Source of the DNA: Membranipora membranacea
Taxonomy: Eukaryota > Bryozoa > Gymnolaemata > Cheilostomatida > Membraniporidae
Assembly (NCBI GenBank): GCA_914767715.1
Contig: OU612066.1
Span: forward strand, 1,245,001 to 1,309,000
Direction: 5' to 3'
Length of the DNA: 64,000 bases
Shown: piece by piece, positions 29,083-43,520 of the stretch
Layout of the letters: every line of letters starts with the position of its first letter
Position numbering within the stretch: the stretch's first letter is position 1
Notes under the pieces: model-generated
Told to the model about the DNA's origin: nothing
Database searches by the model: none
What the model saw: only the letters and a program-made list of their open reading frames with translations
Made by a program: the position numbers and the translations under genes

Positions 29083-32000
29083 ATGTCCTTCATAATGCCA
29101 CCACACAGACCAAGAAGAGGTCGGCAATTCAGAATTCAACTTTCCAAATTAGACGCTAACTCAACAGAATTCATCGATAGAGCCCCTCGCTGGGGAGCCA
29201 ACGGAGAGCTGCAGGATTATAACTCCACGCGACGAGATAAAGGCAGATCCAGAGAGAGGCCACCACCACGACGGGGGATGGGTGAATTTGACTGGCGTGT
29301 TGACGGTAGGTCAGATAGACATAGCTGTCTGTGTGACATCCTCGTTACCTTGCCTGATAGATATAGCTGTCTGTGTGACATATTCGTTACCTTGCCTGAT
29401 GTCCTCTTTACCTTGCCTAATGGCTGCTCTCTAAAGTATACGGTAGAGTTATACTCAACACAAGCTCTGTGAAATTACACAGACCATCAATACTAGATGT
29501 TTAGGTCTCAGTGTATGATGCTGTGCATTGACAAGTGATGGCTGACAAATATAGTTAGAAACCATCGTATGGACAATATGTAAAGACTTTGTTGTTGTTC
29601 TATTTTTAGTAAGTCAGGAGATCACACCCTCATGTATGCAATGCATCAGAAAAGTAAGTTAATCAAAGTTTTATGAGACAACCAAAATAACATAACATCC
29701 CTCTTTATCCATGGTGTCGGGGTGTCGCCCCCACCCCTTACCCTGTATTAGTTTGGTCATCAATCTCGTTAACTCAATTACTCGTGATCTTCAGTAAGCG
29801 GCTCAACATTTGGGCTCCAATGAAAAAATTAAACATTGGTAACCACTTAGAATTCACTATCAACATCCCTGGAACCTCGCTAATTTTAATGTCATGCATT
29901 GCCTGGTCTTGGCTTGAGTTCTATGGGTCCCTGAGATCTGAACCCAGGTTGATTCGAGTTACCACTGCCAGCCCCTTCTCCAAGACAAGACAAGACAGTG
30001 GCCGACCTTGTTACCTGTCTTGCTGATTCTTATCAGAAGTTGTTTTCATGGTAAAGTTAGATAAATTATTGGGAGGAGACATAAGCACCCATAACAGTCT
30101 TGTAAATGACTACTTCGAGTTAATCCTGCTCCTCATGGTCTCATTTATCATCGCAGCGTCACATGTTGCCTGTATGCCCTGTGTCACATGACTTGGCAGT
30201 TTTGTACTGAATTGATAGATTTACGTAGAGGCCACCTTATTATGGAGGGGTTGGGTTGGGATGTTTTCTTAGAGAGAATTTGTCAGATTGGGATCTTGTA
30301 CACACAACACTGTAATGAAACGGTTTAACCTATTCGTCTAGAGGGCGGAGGAGGAGGAGGGTAGAGAGATCGGATGTGTCAGTTTTTTATTTACAATAGT
30401 AGCTTGTGTGATTAGTTATTGTGGGATATTTTTATTCAGTTCTCATTATTGTCTCGTTGCCATAATCAATCGATGACAATGCCTGGCCTCATCTTCTCCT
30501 TGATACAACATACAACCGAAATAAAAATGCGATACAACACATTGATAGCGCTAATACTGCAAAATCATCTCTAGCTGACAAAACTTGATTGGTTCTGAGT
30601 ATCTCAGCTAGTCGGCTCTAACGACTTTCAGCATTCATTTTATTTTATCCCAAATCAAATTTTTAGGCTGCGCTGGTACAGGTTGCAACCCGTTCATTTC
30701 TGAATTGTCCTTGTAATTGATTTCTATTTTAAATTTCTGTTTTTCTGAAATTAGGATCTGGTTAAATTTCGAGGAATATGATAGTGATAGTGATTCTATG
30801 GTTTTTTATTTTTAATGTATAGGTCGAGATGAATCGTTCATACCAGCCCGCTAAGACAGGAGAGTGTATATTGAGAAATCTGAGAGTAAGGCTGGATGAG
30901 TCCCGTCAGACCACCTGTGGTGATTACTCGCTCACAGAACATCACTATGACACATGTATTAAGACAGGCCCCACAAATAATACCAAAAATCGTAAGTTAT
31001 GCAAAATTCTAATCCGTACCTGTTGTACGTTCAAAACAATGGCCTGGCCATGTTTGTGACCTGGTTACAGGCCGTCGTCGGTGCAGGATGTAGTGGTGTG
31101 TATATATAAGAGACTTATAAGGAAAATGATGAGGAAACCACATATTTGAGTTTGAAGCTGTGAGCCAAGGAAGGTATTTCTAGTGACAGATGTTCATGTA
31201 TATAACACCATACCTCTGTGAGCCAGTCTGTCTGTCTGTGTTTCTGTGTGTATGAGGGAAGCTTGTACCTCTGGTCTCAGCACAGGTTTACAAAGTGTAC
31301 AATAAAATTAATTTCGAGACTACTATCTAGCTTAACCTGTACTGTTTTATGCTTTGCTTATAGATGTTATGGGAGAATATGGCGGCGGATGGGAGGAGTG
31401 TGCTTTTAATACCTCCTGTGCTAGAGATTGTATGACTGAGTATCTGGACTATGACAGAAGACAGGACTGTGGTAGACAGGCACCAGAAGAGCGTACATGT
31501 CTCGACTATGGCATAATATACACATTCGGGGTGGACGCTTGTTCTCGACGTTTGAGTAAGGAGTCAGATATAAAACTTTATGAGAAATGGATGAACGATG
31601 AATGCAACGTCATGGACAAAAAAGATCAAGGTAAAATAATTACACATACAACGAATATAAGGATAACCTACAATATTAGCGGCCTGAAAATAGACTTATT
31701 GGATGCTCCATTACTATTTTGTGATAAAGGGATGATATAAATAATACGGCTCACTGGTCACAATAAACATGCATCACCAATATCAGCTTTCTCCAGGGTC
31801 TGGAAACTTAAACAATACCTATGTCATAGCAAAGGTGCAGCGTAATGAAGCATAAAATAAAATCAGGTCTCTGTTTAGCTGTCAGAGGTGCGAACAGGGC
31901 CATTATTTGCTAACTGATATGACCTCATGACCTCGTGTTATGAGTTGAACATAAGATAAGATATGATTTATAACGCTTGCATTATTATAGTTAATCCGAG

Positions 32001-35000
32001 GTTTGACGTAGAATAAACTAAAAATATACCTTGTGTGATGTTTATCTGTGTTTGATGTGATGAAATCCTGGGACGTTACGCTAATCCCAGATTATCTCCT
32101 CTTATCCTCCTAATGAGCCGACGACGATTTGTGTATCACGGCAGCCAGCGGTTATTGTGCTGGAGATCTCAGCTATATCCGTATCAAACCCCATCTAACA
32201 GCTTAGACTAGCCACAATCACCAAGTAGTAGCACTCCCCCCCATCCAATAAACATCCACTGAGACTTTACCAGGTTAAACTAAATATTATATGAACTGAA
32301 CTAAAGTGCAAATTGATTTTAAATAATGTTTGGTATTTCAATGAAGTGGTTATTAAGTGCAAGTCAAAAAATGGTTGTGTTATGATAGGGCAATGCCTCA
32401 GAATAATGTAATTCAACGAATAGAAAGAGAAAAGTTTTTGTACATTTCGAAATCATTATCTGTCATCATTTTGTATGAAAATATCTTTTTCAGATCCTGG
32501 TATTGGAAATCTACTCATAGAAATTTATGATTCGAAATTTATACAACAAACTCAAACTTCAAAATATCACCCTTTCTTTCTCTACTAAATGTGTTTGGCA
32601 CTGAAAGCATAAATTAGTTTTAAGCATATCAATCACTAATATACATTAAATTCATATCAATGATATCAACTTCTGAGTAGTGAGGATTAGAGGGTCTAAG
32701 TCCCTGAAATCTGGATATAAATGTATGAGTTGGTAGAGTCTACTGGGTTTAATATAGTGATTCCCTTATTCAGTTACAGATAAAACCTCACCACCACGAC
32801 AGCCCCCCAAGTCTCCTATCACTCCAGCCTATCTAGCTAGTATCATTGCTCCTACAGTGATTCTATCCACTATTATAGTATTACTTTTAATATTCGGCCT
32901 GCTCTATCTGAGGAAGAAGAAACGAAAAATGATGTCTCCAAAAGGAAGTAAAAGGCCACTCCATATGACTGGTATGTAATATCTCCATATAAATAATAAA
33001 AAAAGTTTTAATAGTGTCAATAATAATAATAATATATTATAAGAATAACAACAACGATAATAATAACGAAAATAATAATAATAATAATAAATAATAATAA
33101 TAAAGAAGATTTTTAGTCTAGTCCTGCAGACACAATCACATATTGGTTTGCAATCAGAAAAATTACAGTAAGAGCAGTATAATGTTAATTATCAATTGAT
33201 TGATATCATAATATTGATAAGAGATGATATTTAATGGCAAAACTGTGAAGTAATGGTGTTTTCAATTGATAGCATCAACGGCTAATGGATATGGGGGTGA
33301 GCCACACGCCCGATACGGTACTGGATCGGGATATAAGCTATCAGACTGTGATGAGGTTATGCAGCGTATGGTGAAATCTAATCTGATACGAGTTACAGAG
33401 GCGGATGTATACGAGGAGATAGGCAGAGGTGGGTACCTACCTGTATTTATATATATAAATAGGTGTATATGATGAGTCTGTGTACACAAAAAGTTACCAT
33501 CCCAGTATGTGTCCAAACTAGTCATCGAGCTAGGAGCCAGCAACCTACCATCAGACATTATAGTAGAAAAGATCTTAGAAGCAGAAAGATGTTTAGAGTT
33601 GATAATGATAAGTTATCAAACTGGCCTTCAGCTAACCACAGCATATCCCAGGATAAAAAAGAATCTGTTTGGTTCTCATGTTTTTAAAGTATTTGGTTCA
33701 AAAGAAGAAGCAGCTATTATTTCCTCCACAACTGCAGTTCTTCTAAATGATTAAAATCTCCTGATAAAGGATGTGGTAACTGGTGAGTCAGGACTGCTAT
33801 TTACGTCCTGTTTAGACTCCATGGAACAAGAACCTGTTTTATTTACTCCCCGTTTATAAAATAAGAAATTGTCCTTGAATGTTATTGCCTTTTGAAGTTC
33901 TTACAAACTTTGTGACCCATCCACTAAGTCCTATGTTGAGCCAGTTAGGATAAAACTGTTCACCAATTTAAGGCATTATTAGTCAAAAGTATGTTGACGT
34001 CAATAGTCACATGAACCCTTTTCAATTAAACATATTGAAATTTTTATTTATCACTAAAAGGACTTGAGGTAAAGCCAAGAATAAAAATGTCCCTTCAAAA
34101 CTGTCACCTATGACTTGACTTTTGCTGCACCATACAAAATGACTCATACTCACAACATGACAGCTGATGTAGATATGAGCTGTTTATCTAAGATGATGAA
34201 ATCTATCTGACACCTTCCTTAATTCGGCACGCTCCTGCCGGCTTGAACTATTATTTAGTTTAAATAAGCAAATTTTACATTAATTTTTTGAATAAATTTG
34301 GATTATGATCTGAACAAAGCCTATGTCAGAGAGGCGCTTTGGATGGAAAAGAAGTTTAAACATGTAACTGTTTACCATGCTGGCTCACTCAGTTTCCTAT
34401 AAATTCTTTCTTTTATCCTCCCTTTGAAGGTCAATTTGGAATTATCCGAAGAGCTAAAGTTCGCCTCAACGGTGACCAATCCGAGCCCACCACGGCAGCA
34501 ATTAAACTTATAAAGAACCAAACAACGGATGATGTTAAATGTTTCCTACGAGAAGCTTACATAATGAGTCAGTTTGATCATGTCAATGTGTTAAATCTGA
34601 TGGCGATAATCTGGGAACAGGAAGAACCACTCGCTGTAGTAACTCCTTATATGGGCAAAGGTAGTCTATTGGATCTGGTCAGAAAATCTGATATGGTGAG
34701 TTGAATTTTCCTTTGGAAACGATTGATCTTTACTGTAAGAGATCTTGAGGTGATGGAGGGTATGTCCGCATGTCTCTTTTGTGGAGACTTCTGACACTAT
34801 GAATATAAAATGTGACATGTTATTATCATCACTCTTTGGAGTGGAAGTCCACAGGGACAGTATCAGAGAAGCCATGCTGTACACATCAAACTGATTTACG
34901 ATTATAAATAGTTCTCTGGAATATGGCGAGATGACAGCTCATCTTGTCTTCTCATTATGTATTCCTTGACGTCATTTAAATTTGCAAACCGTCCTCGGTA

Positions 35001-38000
35001 GGTGTTTTTCATGCAATTAATTGACACTCTGTCAATTATGTAAAACCTTAAAAGTGACTGTTTTGGAAGTAATAATCATTGATAGTGTCCAACTAATTTC
35101 CAAATTAAATCATATCGATCTATAGACAATATTCCAACAATGTCAAGATGAAGTCAATATGTGTGCTGTTAAAATTTAATTAAGCACATCACGTGACACT
35201 GTCAGGAAGCCTAGTCCATGATCATTGGTGCAATAGGAATAACTTACGAGAAAAGCAGTTCCACTGTGAATGGCCAGGGACAAAACATAAGGGTGTTGGG
35301 CGGGGGAGGGGGGAGGGGAGGATTGTTATTCAGCTGTGAGAAATGCACATGTTGTCTATTGAGATGTTTCAATAACCACAATGCTCACAACTTAACGTGA
35401 TATATCGCCTTTTCAGTTTCTCAGGAACTACTTGTCTCATTTCAAAAATTCCTTCACTGACACGTTGCTAGTAGTCTGACTTGTGTTTAATATCGCAAAT
35501 TTTTTCAAACCGTATGTTCCTAACTTGATTAATTGTACATTAGCTAAACTACATTGAATACATATAGGCAGCAATGGGCAAAATGATGCAGTAAATTACG
35601 TTATGCAAAAGCGTGATGAAAATCTAAGCAGTATTACATGCAAAGCACATTGTGTACAACAATGGATCACCTTTGTTGGGTGATTGTTTAGCATGGAAAG
35701 GGAAATGTTTATGCTCATAATTTCTCTACTACTGAATTTATCATCAAACGCCACGATCAAAACCTCGGAAATACTCTCTAGTTTAATGGAAGCTAGTGTG
35801 TATAACATGTTGTTTAACCTATTTTCAGTTTTATGGCTGGAAAAAATGTTTTGGACCAAATAAAGCTGGTTTAGCCACAAAAATCCAAATATCTCAAGAT
35901 GTAAAGCCATAATCAACAATCGCTTGATCTTAACTTAGACAATCTCCTGTTGTTCATCATGCTGACAACAAATTTGACTGACATCTTTCTGAATTTCTGA
36001 TTTTTGGCTGTAAAATTTTGACCTAAATTAGTTAAAATTTGGGTTATTATCTGTTACAGTTGTGACAACCAGCATCTGTAAGCTGGTAAGATTATTGATT
36101 GAAGTGACAGTACAAGACCAAAATGGTACTATAATGAATTGGAAATTTTAGTTTCTTCATTATTGGGGTCGCATGCAATGAGGGGTCAGAAATGGCCCTA
36201 TTACCATTGCAAAAATCAATTTCAAGTCTCGAAGACAGGAGGCCTAAAATCATAAAGTTTCACCAAAATATCAATCCTCCAGTTAGTGCCATGCCTCCTC
36301 TATATGGTGAAAGCATAAACTAATCAAGTACCTCAAAAACAAGGCACAGAGAGCACAATTTAAAAATGGCACTTTCTGCCCCAAAATGAACTTCCAGAGG
36401 TCACTGCGACTCAACGTCAAATATTTGGGAGGTTTAAACTGTGAAAATAACTATTAGACATAATCACCAATACAATATTAAAAAGTTTTAAAAAGCGATA
36501 AAAAGCATCTGTGACAATCTGTTATACCATCATCATCCTACACTATAGTACAGCAGCGAGAAAAGTGACAAAAAATTACCGTTTTGATGGGACTTTTTAA
36601 GGTTCACTTTTGCTTTATATGCACTCATACTGTATTCAATATGATATGTTACTATAATGACTTAAAAGCTCCTCCAACTAAACCAACTCAGTGCAAAAAT
36701 TCGCGAAGTAGAATCTGAACCTTGATTTTTATTACTTTTTACATATTTTATTGCCCGAATGCTTAAAATAAATGTTTTAATGATAAATTTATTGCAGAAA
36801 TTCTCAGAGGCAGAATTAATGAATTTTGTCTCACAGTTAGGACATGGACTGGAGTACTTGGAGCTTAACAAGTTTGTACACAGAGACATCGCTCTAAGAA
36901 ACTGCCTGTAAGTCTCCCCTCTCAAATAAGTAAGGGTCCCAACATCCCTTCACTAATCTGTAATCTACATTAGAGATAGGGGTTTGGGAACCCAACCTCC
37001 TATCTCTAATATGATCCCAACCCGGATCTGTATGTGTGCCAACCTAACTTCCACAAATTAGCTTGTCTTGAACATCTAATGGGCTTCCTAGCATTTTGGA
37101 GGCGGGTTTTGCTAGCTAAGCATTAATTGCCCACGTAATGTATAGATGTATTTTTGTTTATCAGAGTGAGTGACCTGTTTGTGGTGAAGATCAGTGATTT
37201 TGGACTTACTAGAGATATATATGACAGTAGAATATATGAATGTAATGATTTATCTGAGAAGAGACTGCCCTGGAAATGGCTAGCTCCTGAGTGTCTCAGG
37301 GAAGGAGCCTTCACTCATAAATCTGATGTGGTAAGGCAGACATATGTTATTACAACTTTGTAGATGCGTACCTGACCGGTATTAGTGATTAATACAGAGC
37401 ATCAAACCTCAAATACACATGATGAATCTTCTACCCAACTGTAAACCCAAAATATGCATCATTATTGCAAAACAACCCTTGCATTTGACGTATTTTCAGT
37501 GGTCATTTGGAGTGACGATATGGGAGTTATTTACTAATGGTAGTTCACCTTATCCAGCTATCGGTAATCTCAGTGTCTTACAGGAATGTTTACAAGCTGG
37601 ATACAGACTCTCCAGACCTGAGAAGGTTCCTAATGAGCTGTAAGTATATAAAACAGTAATGCAAGTTAGTGACATTACATCATCAATGAATGTTTGATAA
37701 TGTAATGCCACTAACTCGCGCTATCAGCCATCTGAGCACCTTCAGATCCTTTTGGGTAGCGGCACAGCACTGGAACATAATCAGTACACTTAAAGAGTTG
37801 CGGCTCTAAAACATGATGCAGCCTGGTTCTTGACCTGAATCTCAAAGTCAAGTCAAATGGATATTAATAATGTAACGCAAAAGAGGCTATTTGTACTTGT
37901 ACATAATTAAAGAACCTTCTCTGACGTTATTTATAATGGCATCATACCTCAACTCTTCCTATTCAACCAAAAGGAATGAATCGATTGGAAAAAAAATGAA

Positions 38001-38456
38001 CCCTTCCACTGATATGCCCAGATTATAATTTTGCTATAATGCGACATTTCCTTCTTCGCTTCAACAGATTAGTTCTGGTTATTGAACAGTGGTTAGATTA
38101 ATTTGGTACACTCTCCCAGAACTTTAAAATATTATTATATGATATTTATCAGGTATGAGTTTATGAGGATGATGTGGGAGGCTGACCCAGATAATCGTCC
38201 CAGTTTTAAAGAAAGCTCTGTAGTTATAAAGGCTTTAGTCACCAAGTTATCAGAAGACATTGAATATTCGTACACTATAAGCGATACTGCTGACAGCCCA
38301 ATGAAATCCCCGCTGACTCGTGTGACGTCTGTAGTACAAGAATATCACAACCTGTGTAAGGAGGACGTAGAGGCTGCTCTCACGGAGGAGAGGAAGGATA
38401 TCATTGATGAACCATACGCTGACAATACAGACATGTTTCCTGAAATCTACTACTAA
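29083..38456 (+). CDS. Receptor tyrosine kinase 1 (RTK1), 11 exons placed, ~680 aa
   Basis: Single-pass receptor tyrosine kinase. Exons: 29083-29305, 29610-29653, 30823-30991, 31364-31630, 32774-32971, 33273-33428, 34430-34695, 36798-36907, 37165-37330, 37500-37639, 38153-38456; all phases agree. Ectodomain about 190 aa with 12 Cys (CMQC; GEC, TTC, DTC; seven more ending in NDEC). TM about residues 253-276, followed by RKKKRK. Kinase: GRGQFG loop, AIK lysine, HRDIALRN (about 469-476, with ALRN in place of the usual AARN), DFG (489-491), LAPEC, then [10 protein letters not shown]. The tail has tyrosines in DEPYADN and PEIYY, candidate SH2 docking sites. The first placed exon may start at ATG 29083 or at an acceptor near 29108; no signal peptide is visible, so an upstream exon is probably missing. 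AATAAA at 38748-38753. Confidence 0.85.
29313..29418. repeat. Tandem duplication just after the RTK1 first donor
   Basis: Two copies, plus a partial third, of a unit of about 45 bp containing ATAGCTGTCTGTGTGACAT and GTTACCTTGCCTGAT, in the first placed intron of RTK1. Confidence 0.8.
33010..33110. repeat. (AAT)n-rich low-complexity stretch
   Basis: Degenerate AAT/ATA trinucleotide array in the intron after the RTK1 transmembrane exon. No other content. Confidence 0.85.
37661..37720. repeat. Inverted repeat in RTK1 intron
   Basis: Imperfect arms GCAAGTTAGTGACATTACAT and ATGTAATGCCACTAACTCGC flank a short loop, forming a strong potential hairpin in the last intron of RTK1. It may be a small foldback element. 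Confidence 0.7.
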
Positions 38457-38996
38457 ATCAAAAACACTTTTTCTTTTTATACATGTAAATAGTTTTATAA
38501 AACTGGTCAAAGGAGCAGACTGCCCTTTGGCTGTATGTATGTAGCTTTATTTTTTACTAAAATTCAATCTAAATATCTATAAGATATATGTTTTATTATA
38601 ATCCTCATCTTCTCTTTGATTCCTTTTTGAATCTTCTTGTTCACTTTATTTACCATCTGTGCCGGGACTTGGGATTATTATCGAGATATAAGTTTAATGT
38701 GGTTATATTTCAGCAGTATATATACATGACTTGGCAAAACTTTTTGCAATAAACATATCCGTTTCAATTTTGCTCCTTGCTATTGTCATAATATTTATTT
38801 GTAACTATCGACCCTGACCAAGATCTTTGTAAGATAGTTTTCTTTTTCCATTTGAAACTGTCATTGTGACTTTTCTAGTCTTTATTGTATAAAGTTTGGG
38901 TATAAAAGTTGGTTCACTCTCTACAAGACTAGTATTTTTATCCTATTTTCAACTCTATTGACATTACACTGCTGTATTTGCATAAAATATGTGGCA

Positions 38997-39067
38997 GTGC
39001 CTAACAGTGCCTAACAGTGCCTAACAGTGCCTAACAGTACCTAACAGTGCCTAACAGTGCCTAACAG
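38997..39067. repeat. 10-bp tandem repeat, about seven copies
   Basis: Head-to-tail GTGCCTAACA units with one copy reading GTACCTAACA. Intergenic. Confidence 0.93.
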
Positions 39068-39505
39068 ACTGATATTTTTGGATTGAACAAAAATTGAAAA
39101 ATTCATCGGTTCACAGACATTAAAATTGCTGTACAATAGGTTATTAATATGTAGATTAAATAGAAAGCTACATATTAGGAAAACTGAATGTGCGAGCTTG
39201 ATTGAGGGCTATCCTGATCGAGGGTAGGGGAGTAACTCCTGATCGAGGGTAGAGAAGTAGCTCCTAATCAGGTCTGAGCTATTTACATCAATAAATCATT
39301 ATTGTTGGGATATCATTGCTATAAATGGTAAAACTAAGCCATTAACTACACATAATATAGATGATGAGTTTGCTTTTCACCTTTGCTTTCAAAGTAAAAG
39401 TTTTATAATCTTGGCTTGATCAAAATAAAATCTCTGCATCGCTCTCAGTGGTGTTGTAGAACCAAAAATCAGCAAATACACTGTCTGTTATTTGTATCTC
39501 ATCAT

Positions 39506-39531
39506 CAATGAACTAAACCTTTAGTTCATTG
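39506..39531. repeat. AATGAACTAAA palindrome, copy 2
   Basis: Perfect 12-bp arms CAATGAACTAAA and TTTAGTTCATTG around CC, upstream of the first RTK2 exon. Confidence 0.85.
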
Positions 39532-40627
39532 TCATCATACCATCAATATACTTGTATAAGCTTGTATAATACAGAGAACAGAGCACTAAGGATGGATTGG
39601 AGAAAAGATGGTAAGTGGACTATGAGATCAACGTCTCTCACATACAACCTACTGATAACTTGCTCATGTTATGTTTATATGATTATATGCAGATAGAACG
39701 TATCAGCGGTTGGCATATTATCTGTTTTGTAGTGATCCCAGAAATTGGAGTTCAGTGTCTCGAATGTATCAGGAAGGTATGTGCTTCAATCTGCAATAAA
39801 ATATGCACTTGTACACCAATACCTGTTACTAAATGTGGTAACTCAGTCGGCGGGAGAGTGGGAAGAGATATCTGTGTGGTGACTTGTTGTTCAGTATCTG
39901 TCCGACTCTCACAGACGCACATAGAATCAAATTGAACGCATCAAGCTATAGGGCAACTTCACATAAGAGTAAAGGACCAATATAATAAACCAGGATGTTA
40001 TTAAATCACCATTGTTTTGGCTGATGAACAATTAATGACCTCATCTAATGTTGGACCAGAGTTCAGACTTCCACTTTCATATAATCCTACATCATCTATT
40101 CTCGTGATCAAACCCAACAAATCCTTATTTATGAAAGTGACAGCCTGTGACCGAAGAACATTTGTCAAGCACTGTCCATCTACAGCTTTGTTTATCTATT
40201 AATATTCAGGTGGAAACTTTGAGGAAATCGGAGCCAAGAGCAGTTGCAGGAGAATGCGTCTATCACAACGAGTGGGCTTTTGAAACAGAAGAACTAAACT
40301 GACCTGTGGTGAATACAGCATTTACAGTTCATACTATGAGAAATGCAGGAACCAAGTAAATCACAACAAGAGCCTTCAAGGTATCATGACGCGCCCTTAT
40401 ACCATAGGGGGAGGAGGAGTAGGAAAAGTTCTCCATTTTGCACTGGCTTTTAAAATAGCTAACCTTGAAGCTACCTGAAAATAATTTACCCTCTTTATAT
40501 AGACTCCGACCTCAGTTAACCAAAATTTAGCTTATCTAACATGATTCACCCCCAAACTAGATAAACTAAACTCGAGCTAACATTGACTCCTCTAGGATAG
40601 TCAAAGTAATGAAACGCTTAGCTCTCT

Positions 40628-40699
40628 TACTGTCACAGCCTGAAGCTGACATCAGATCAGTTTACTGTCACAGCCTGAAGCTGACATCAGATCAGTTTC
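40628..40699. repeat. 36-bp tandem duplication
   Basis: Two exact adjacent copies of a 36-bp unit beginning TACTGTCACAGCCTGAAGCT, in an intron of the RTK2 pseudogene. Confidence 0.92.
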
Positions 40700-42539
40700 A
40701 TAACCTGCAAAGTGTATATGCTTTTCCACCTAATATAGCAAACTATTTTGACTATTAAATAAAAGCTTCTTTATCTTTATTTTAGTGTATAATCTTTTAT
40801 AATCTTATGACTTATTGCTGTTAATCCTTAGACTGGGATAATCTGAGTTGGCAGGAGTGTGCCAACAACTCGACATGTGCTGAAACTTGTGTTCAGAATT
40901 ATCTAAACGCGGCAGCACGTAGAGGCACAAACTGTGTTCGCGGTCGGATAGCGCTGCGTACATGTTCTGATTACGGTATCATACACGCCTTCGGTCCTCA
41001 TGCCTGCTCTAGAAAGAGGGACAGGGATAGTTATATTGCTGTATTTGTTAAGTGGATGGAAGAAGAGTGCGGAGTTGTTGACCCTTCTCAGCTCGACAAA
41101 ACTACATCTACCACAACGGAAAGTGAGTACACTCCTATCAGTCCTTTCATAGAAAACGGGATTTGGCAACATTGTGGTTGGCTTAGGATGGTGACTGCGA
41201 GTAATTGCAATTATGAATTAAGTATTTTATGTTTCTGCGCAGATATTAGTTTTCACATATCACCTTGTACCATCGGTAGCAGGAAAAAAATGTCCAGCTT
41301 GCCAAATTTTATCCGGATAAAGAAGGAACAAATTTCAAAATGGCTGCGGTAAAAGTTGTTCGTAGCGCTCCTCAAGAGAGAACTTTTGATGACATCGGTA
41401 ACTTCCCGAGAGAGGCTCGCATGATGAGCCAGTTTGATCATCCCAATGTGCTAAATCTGATGGCAATAATCTGGGAACAGGGAGAACCACCTGCTGTTGT
41501 AACTCCTTATATGGGCAAAGGTTGCCTACTGGATCTGGTCAGACAATCTGACATGGTGAGTCGCCCATTTTTGTATGTCGACTTCAAGTTGAATAGAGCA
41601 GAAACTCATAAAGATCGATATGTTTATGAATTCATAAATGATTAGAAACATGCATCCTGGTTAAATTCTAAGAATAGAAGATGCTTTTATTCATATTCTT
41701 GCAGTCAAGAGTGATCATGTGCAGTGACTATTAATTGCAATATCTGTCTGTATCTGAGTAATAAAAATGTTGCATCATGATGTGACGAGCAATACATCTC
41801 TTAAAACTAGATTTGGATCAATGCAATTTATCTGGCTTTTTGCTTTTTATAGCTTTCAAAATGCAAGTTCTCAAGAAACCAAATATAGTGTATAAATTGT
41901 GAAATATTGTAGGGTACACTTTAATAGTGAAATTGCACCAAAAATTAATACGTACATATACTGCCATAGTCACAGTCCAATGTGTTCAGAGTTCAGACAT
42001 TATGTCATCATGACCATAAATAAAATTATCAGCCATCTCAAAAGCACATTACTTTCTCTTGTCAACTGTTTGTATGGTTTGCAAGCAGATCTAGATACAA
42101 ACTACAGATGTAATACCCTCAACTCCATAACTCTTACATTCAAAACATTGCATGAAATAAAATAATAATTCATTTCTTGTAGCAAAATTATATATTTCAT
42201 TAGAGTCTGAACGCTGTAATTAATAGTAACTTCCTTTCTCATTACTTGTAGGTCTTTTCACAAACAGATCTACTGAATTTTGTGTCTCAGATAGCGCATG
42301 GCTTAGAATATCTGGAGCAGAAAAAGTTTGTTCACAGAGATATAGCGTTACGTAATTGTCTGTAAGTCCCAGTATTCTGACTCATGATGCGACATACTTT
42401 TTACTCACCAAACCTTTATACATTGTGAAGGGACCTCTAGCCATAATATCACATCATGACCTGACTTCTTAACGATTATCCCTCTTCTTATTTTTATATT
42501 AAACATTTCTCGATTTGACAATATTATACTGTGATTAGT

Positions 42540-42880
42540 TAGTGACTTGGCTGTGGGTCGGCAGCCCGAGGGGAGGGAGGGTGCGGGAGGGGTGAGGAAA
42601 GTGTTTTAGATTTCAAATACAAAGTTGAAACATCTGGCCGAATCACCAGTTAAATGTTGATGATGATGACAATAAAAAAATAATCAAAATACCAAAATAG
42701 ATGGAGAGTGTAAAACAGAGATACTATAATCAATGTACCATTGATGAAGAATTATGACGCACATGTCTCCCTGCGAGAAAAAAATCACGCAGTGTGACAT
42801 GCAAAGTTATGAAAGAAGGAAATGAGACAACAAGAATTGAAAATGAGCCATAGGTTGGGCATTAAGGTTATAAAGCATTT
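42540..42880. repeat. Dispersed repeat, copy in RTK2 intron
   Basis: This segment shares a diverged but collinear series of blocks with 52330-52575 in RTK3: TTGATGATGATGA / TTTGATGATGATAA, GTACCATTGATGA / GTACTATAATTGATGATG, ATTATGACGC / GTATGATGACGC, GAAGGAAATGAG / CAAGGAAATGAGCCA, AGGTTGGGCA. The two copies lie in different introns of the paralogues, so they are independent insertions and not inherited with the gene duplication. Confidence 0.6.
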
Positions 42881-43520
42881 ACATCTTAACGGTCTGATCA
42901 CACCAACACTAAACCCTGACCAATCGCTGACCGCTGTTTTCTTATTTAAGAGTCAGCGAGTTATATGTCGTGAAGATTAACCAGAGATATAAATGAGAGC
43001 AGGATATATGAATGTGATGATGTCACTGACCAGAGGTTACTGTCGAAGTGGATGGCTCCAGAGTGTATTAAGAAGGGATCATTCACACATAAATCTGACA
43101 TGGTATGCGGGAACTGTTTACGTGGAACCAAAATCACCAGGCAAAAATTATGTATTGAAATTCAGTACAATAGATTTTCATTTTTTATTTTGTTGTAGTA
43201 AATTTTGCTAAATGGCAAATTGGTTATTAATAAGATACTTCAACAAAACAAAATGAAAAATCACAAGAAAATCAATGCTCACCATATTATAGGCAGTGCA
43301 TAGTGTAGCCTCTGCTGATAAATCAACTATTGGGCTTTCAGATGTCATCAGGTATAAACTCATCCCAGATGCTTCAAAAATCATCGGGTTCTAGTTATTG
43401 TTCAGTATTCCTTGACGACCCATGGATTTTAATCAACGGTCTGTGGAAGTGATTCTAGCAAAATTCATTTGAGTGCATTCACTGGTGTGCTAGGCTAACC
43501 ATTATTTTTTTAAGTATGAA

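Larger units (their letters stand above)
38457..39591. other. Intergenic region RTK1 to RTK2
   Basis: Contains the RTK1 3' UTR and its AATAAA at 38748-38753, a 10-bp tandem repeat (38997-39067), a partly duplicated CTCCTGATCGAGGGTAG segment near 39208-39270, and a perfect-armed palindrome at 39506-39531. No gene was recognised. Confidence 0.5.

Noticed and set aside
33509-33754. 81-codon frame in an RTK1 intron
   Set aside because: It looks moderately protein-like, but has no splice partner, no homologue in the other RTK genes and no recognised domain; left as intron.
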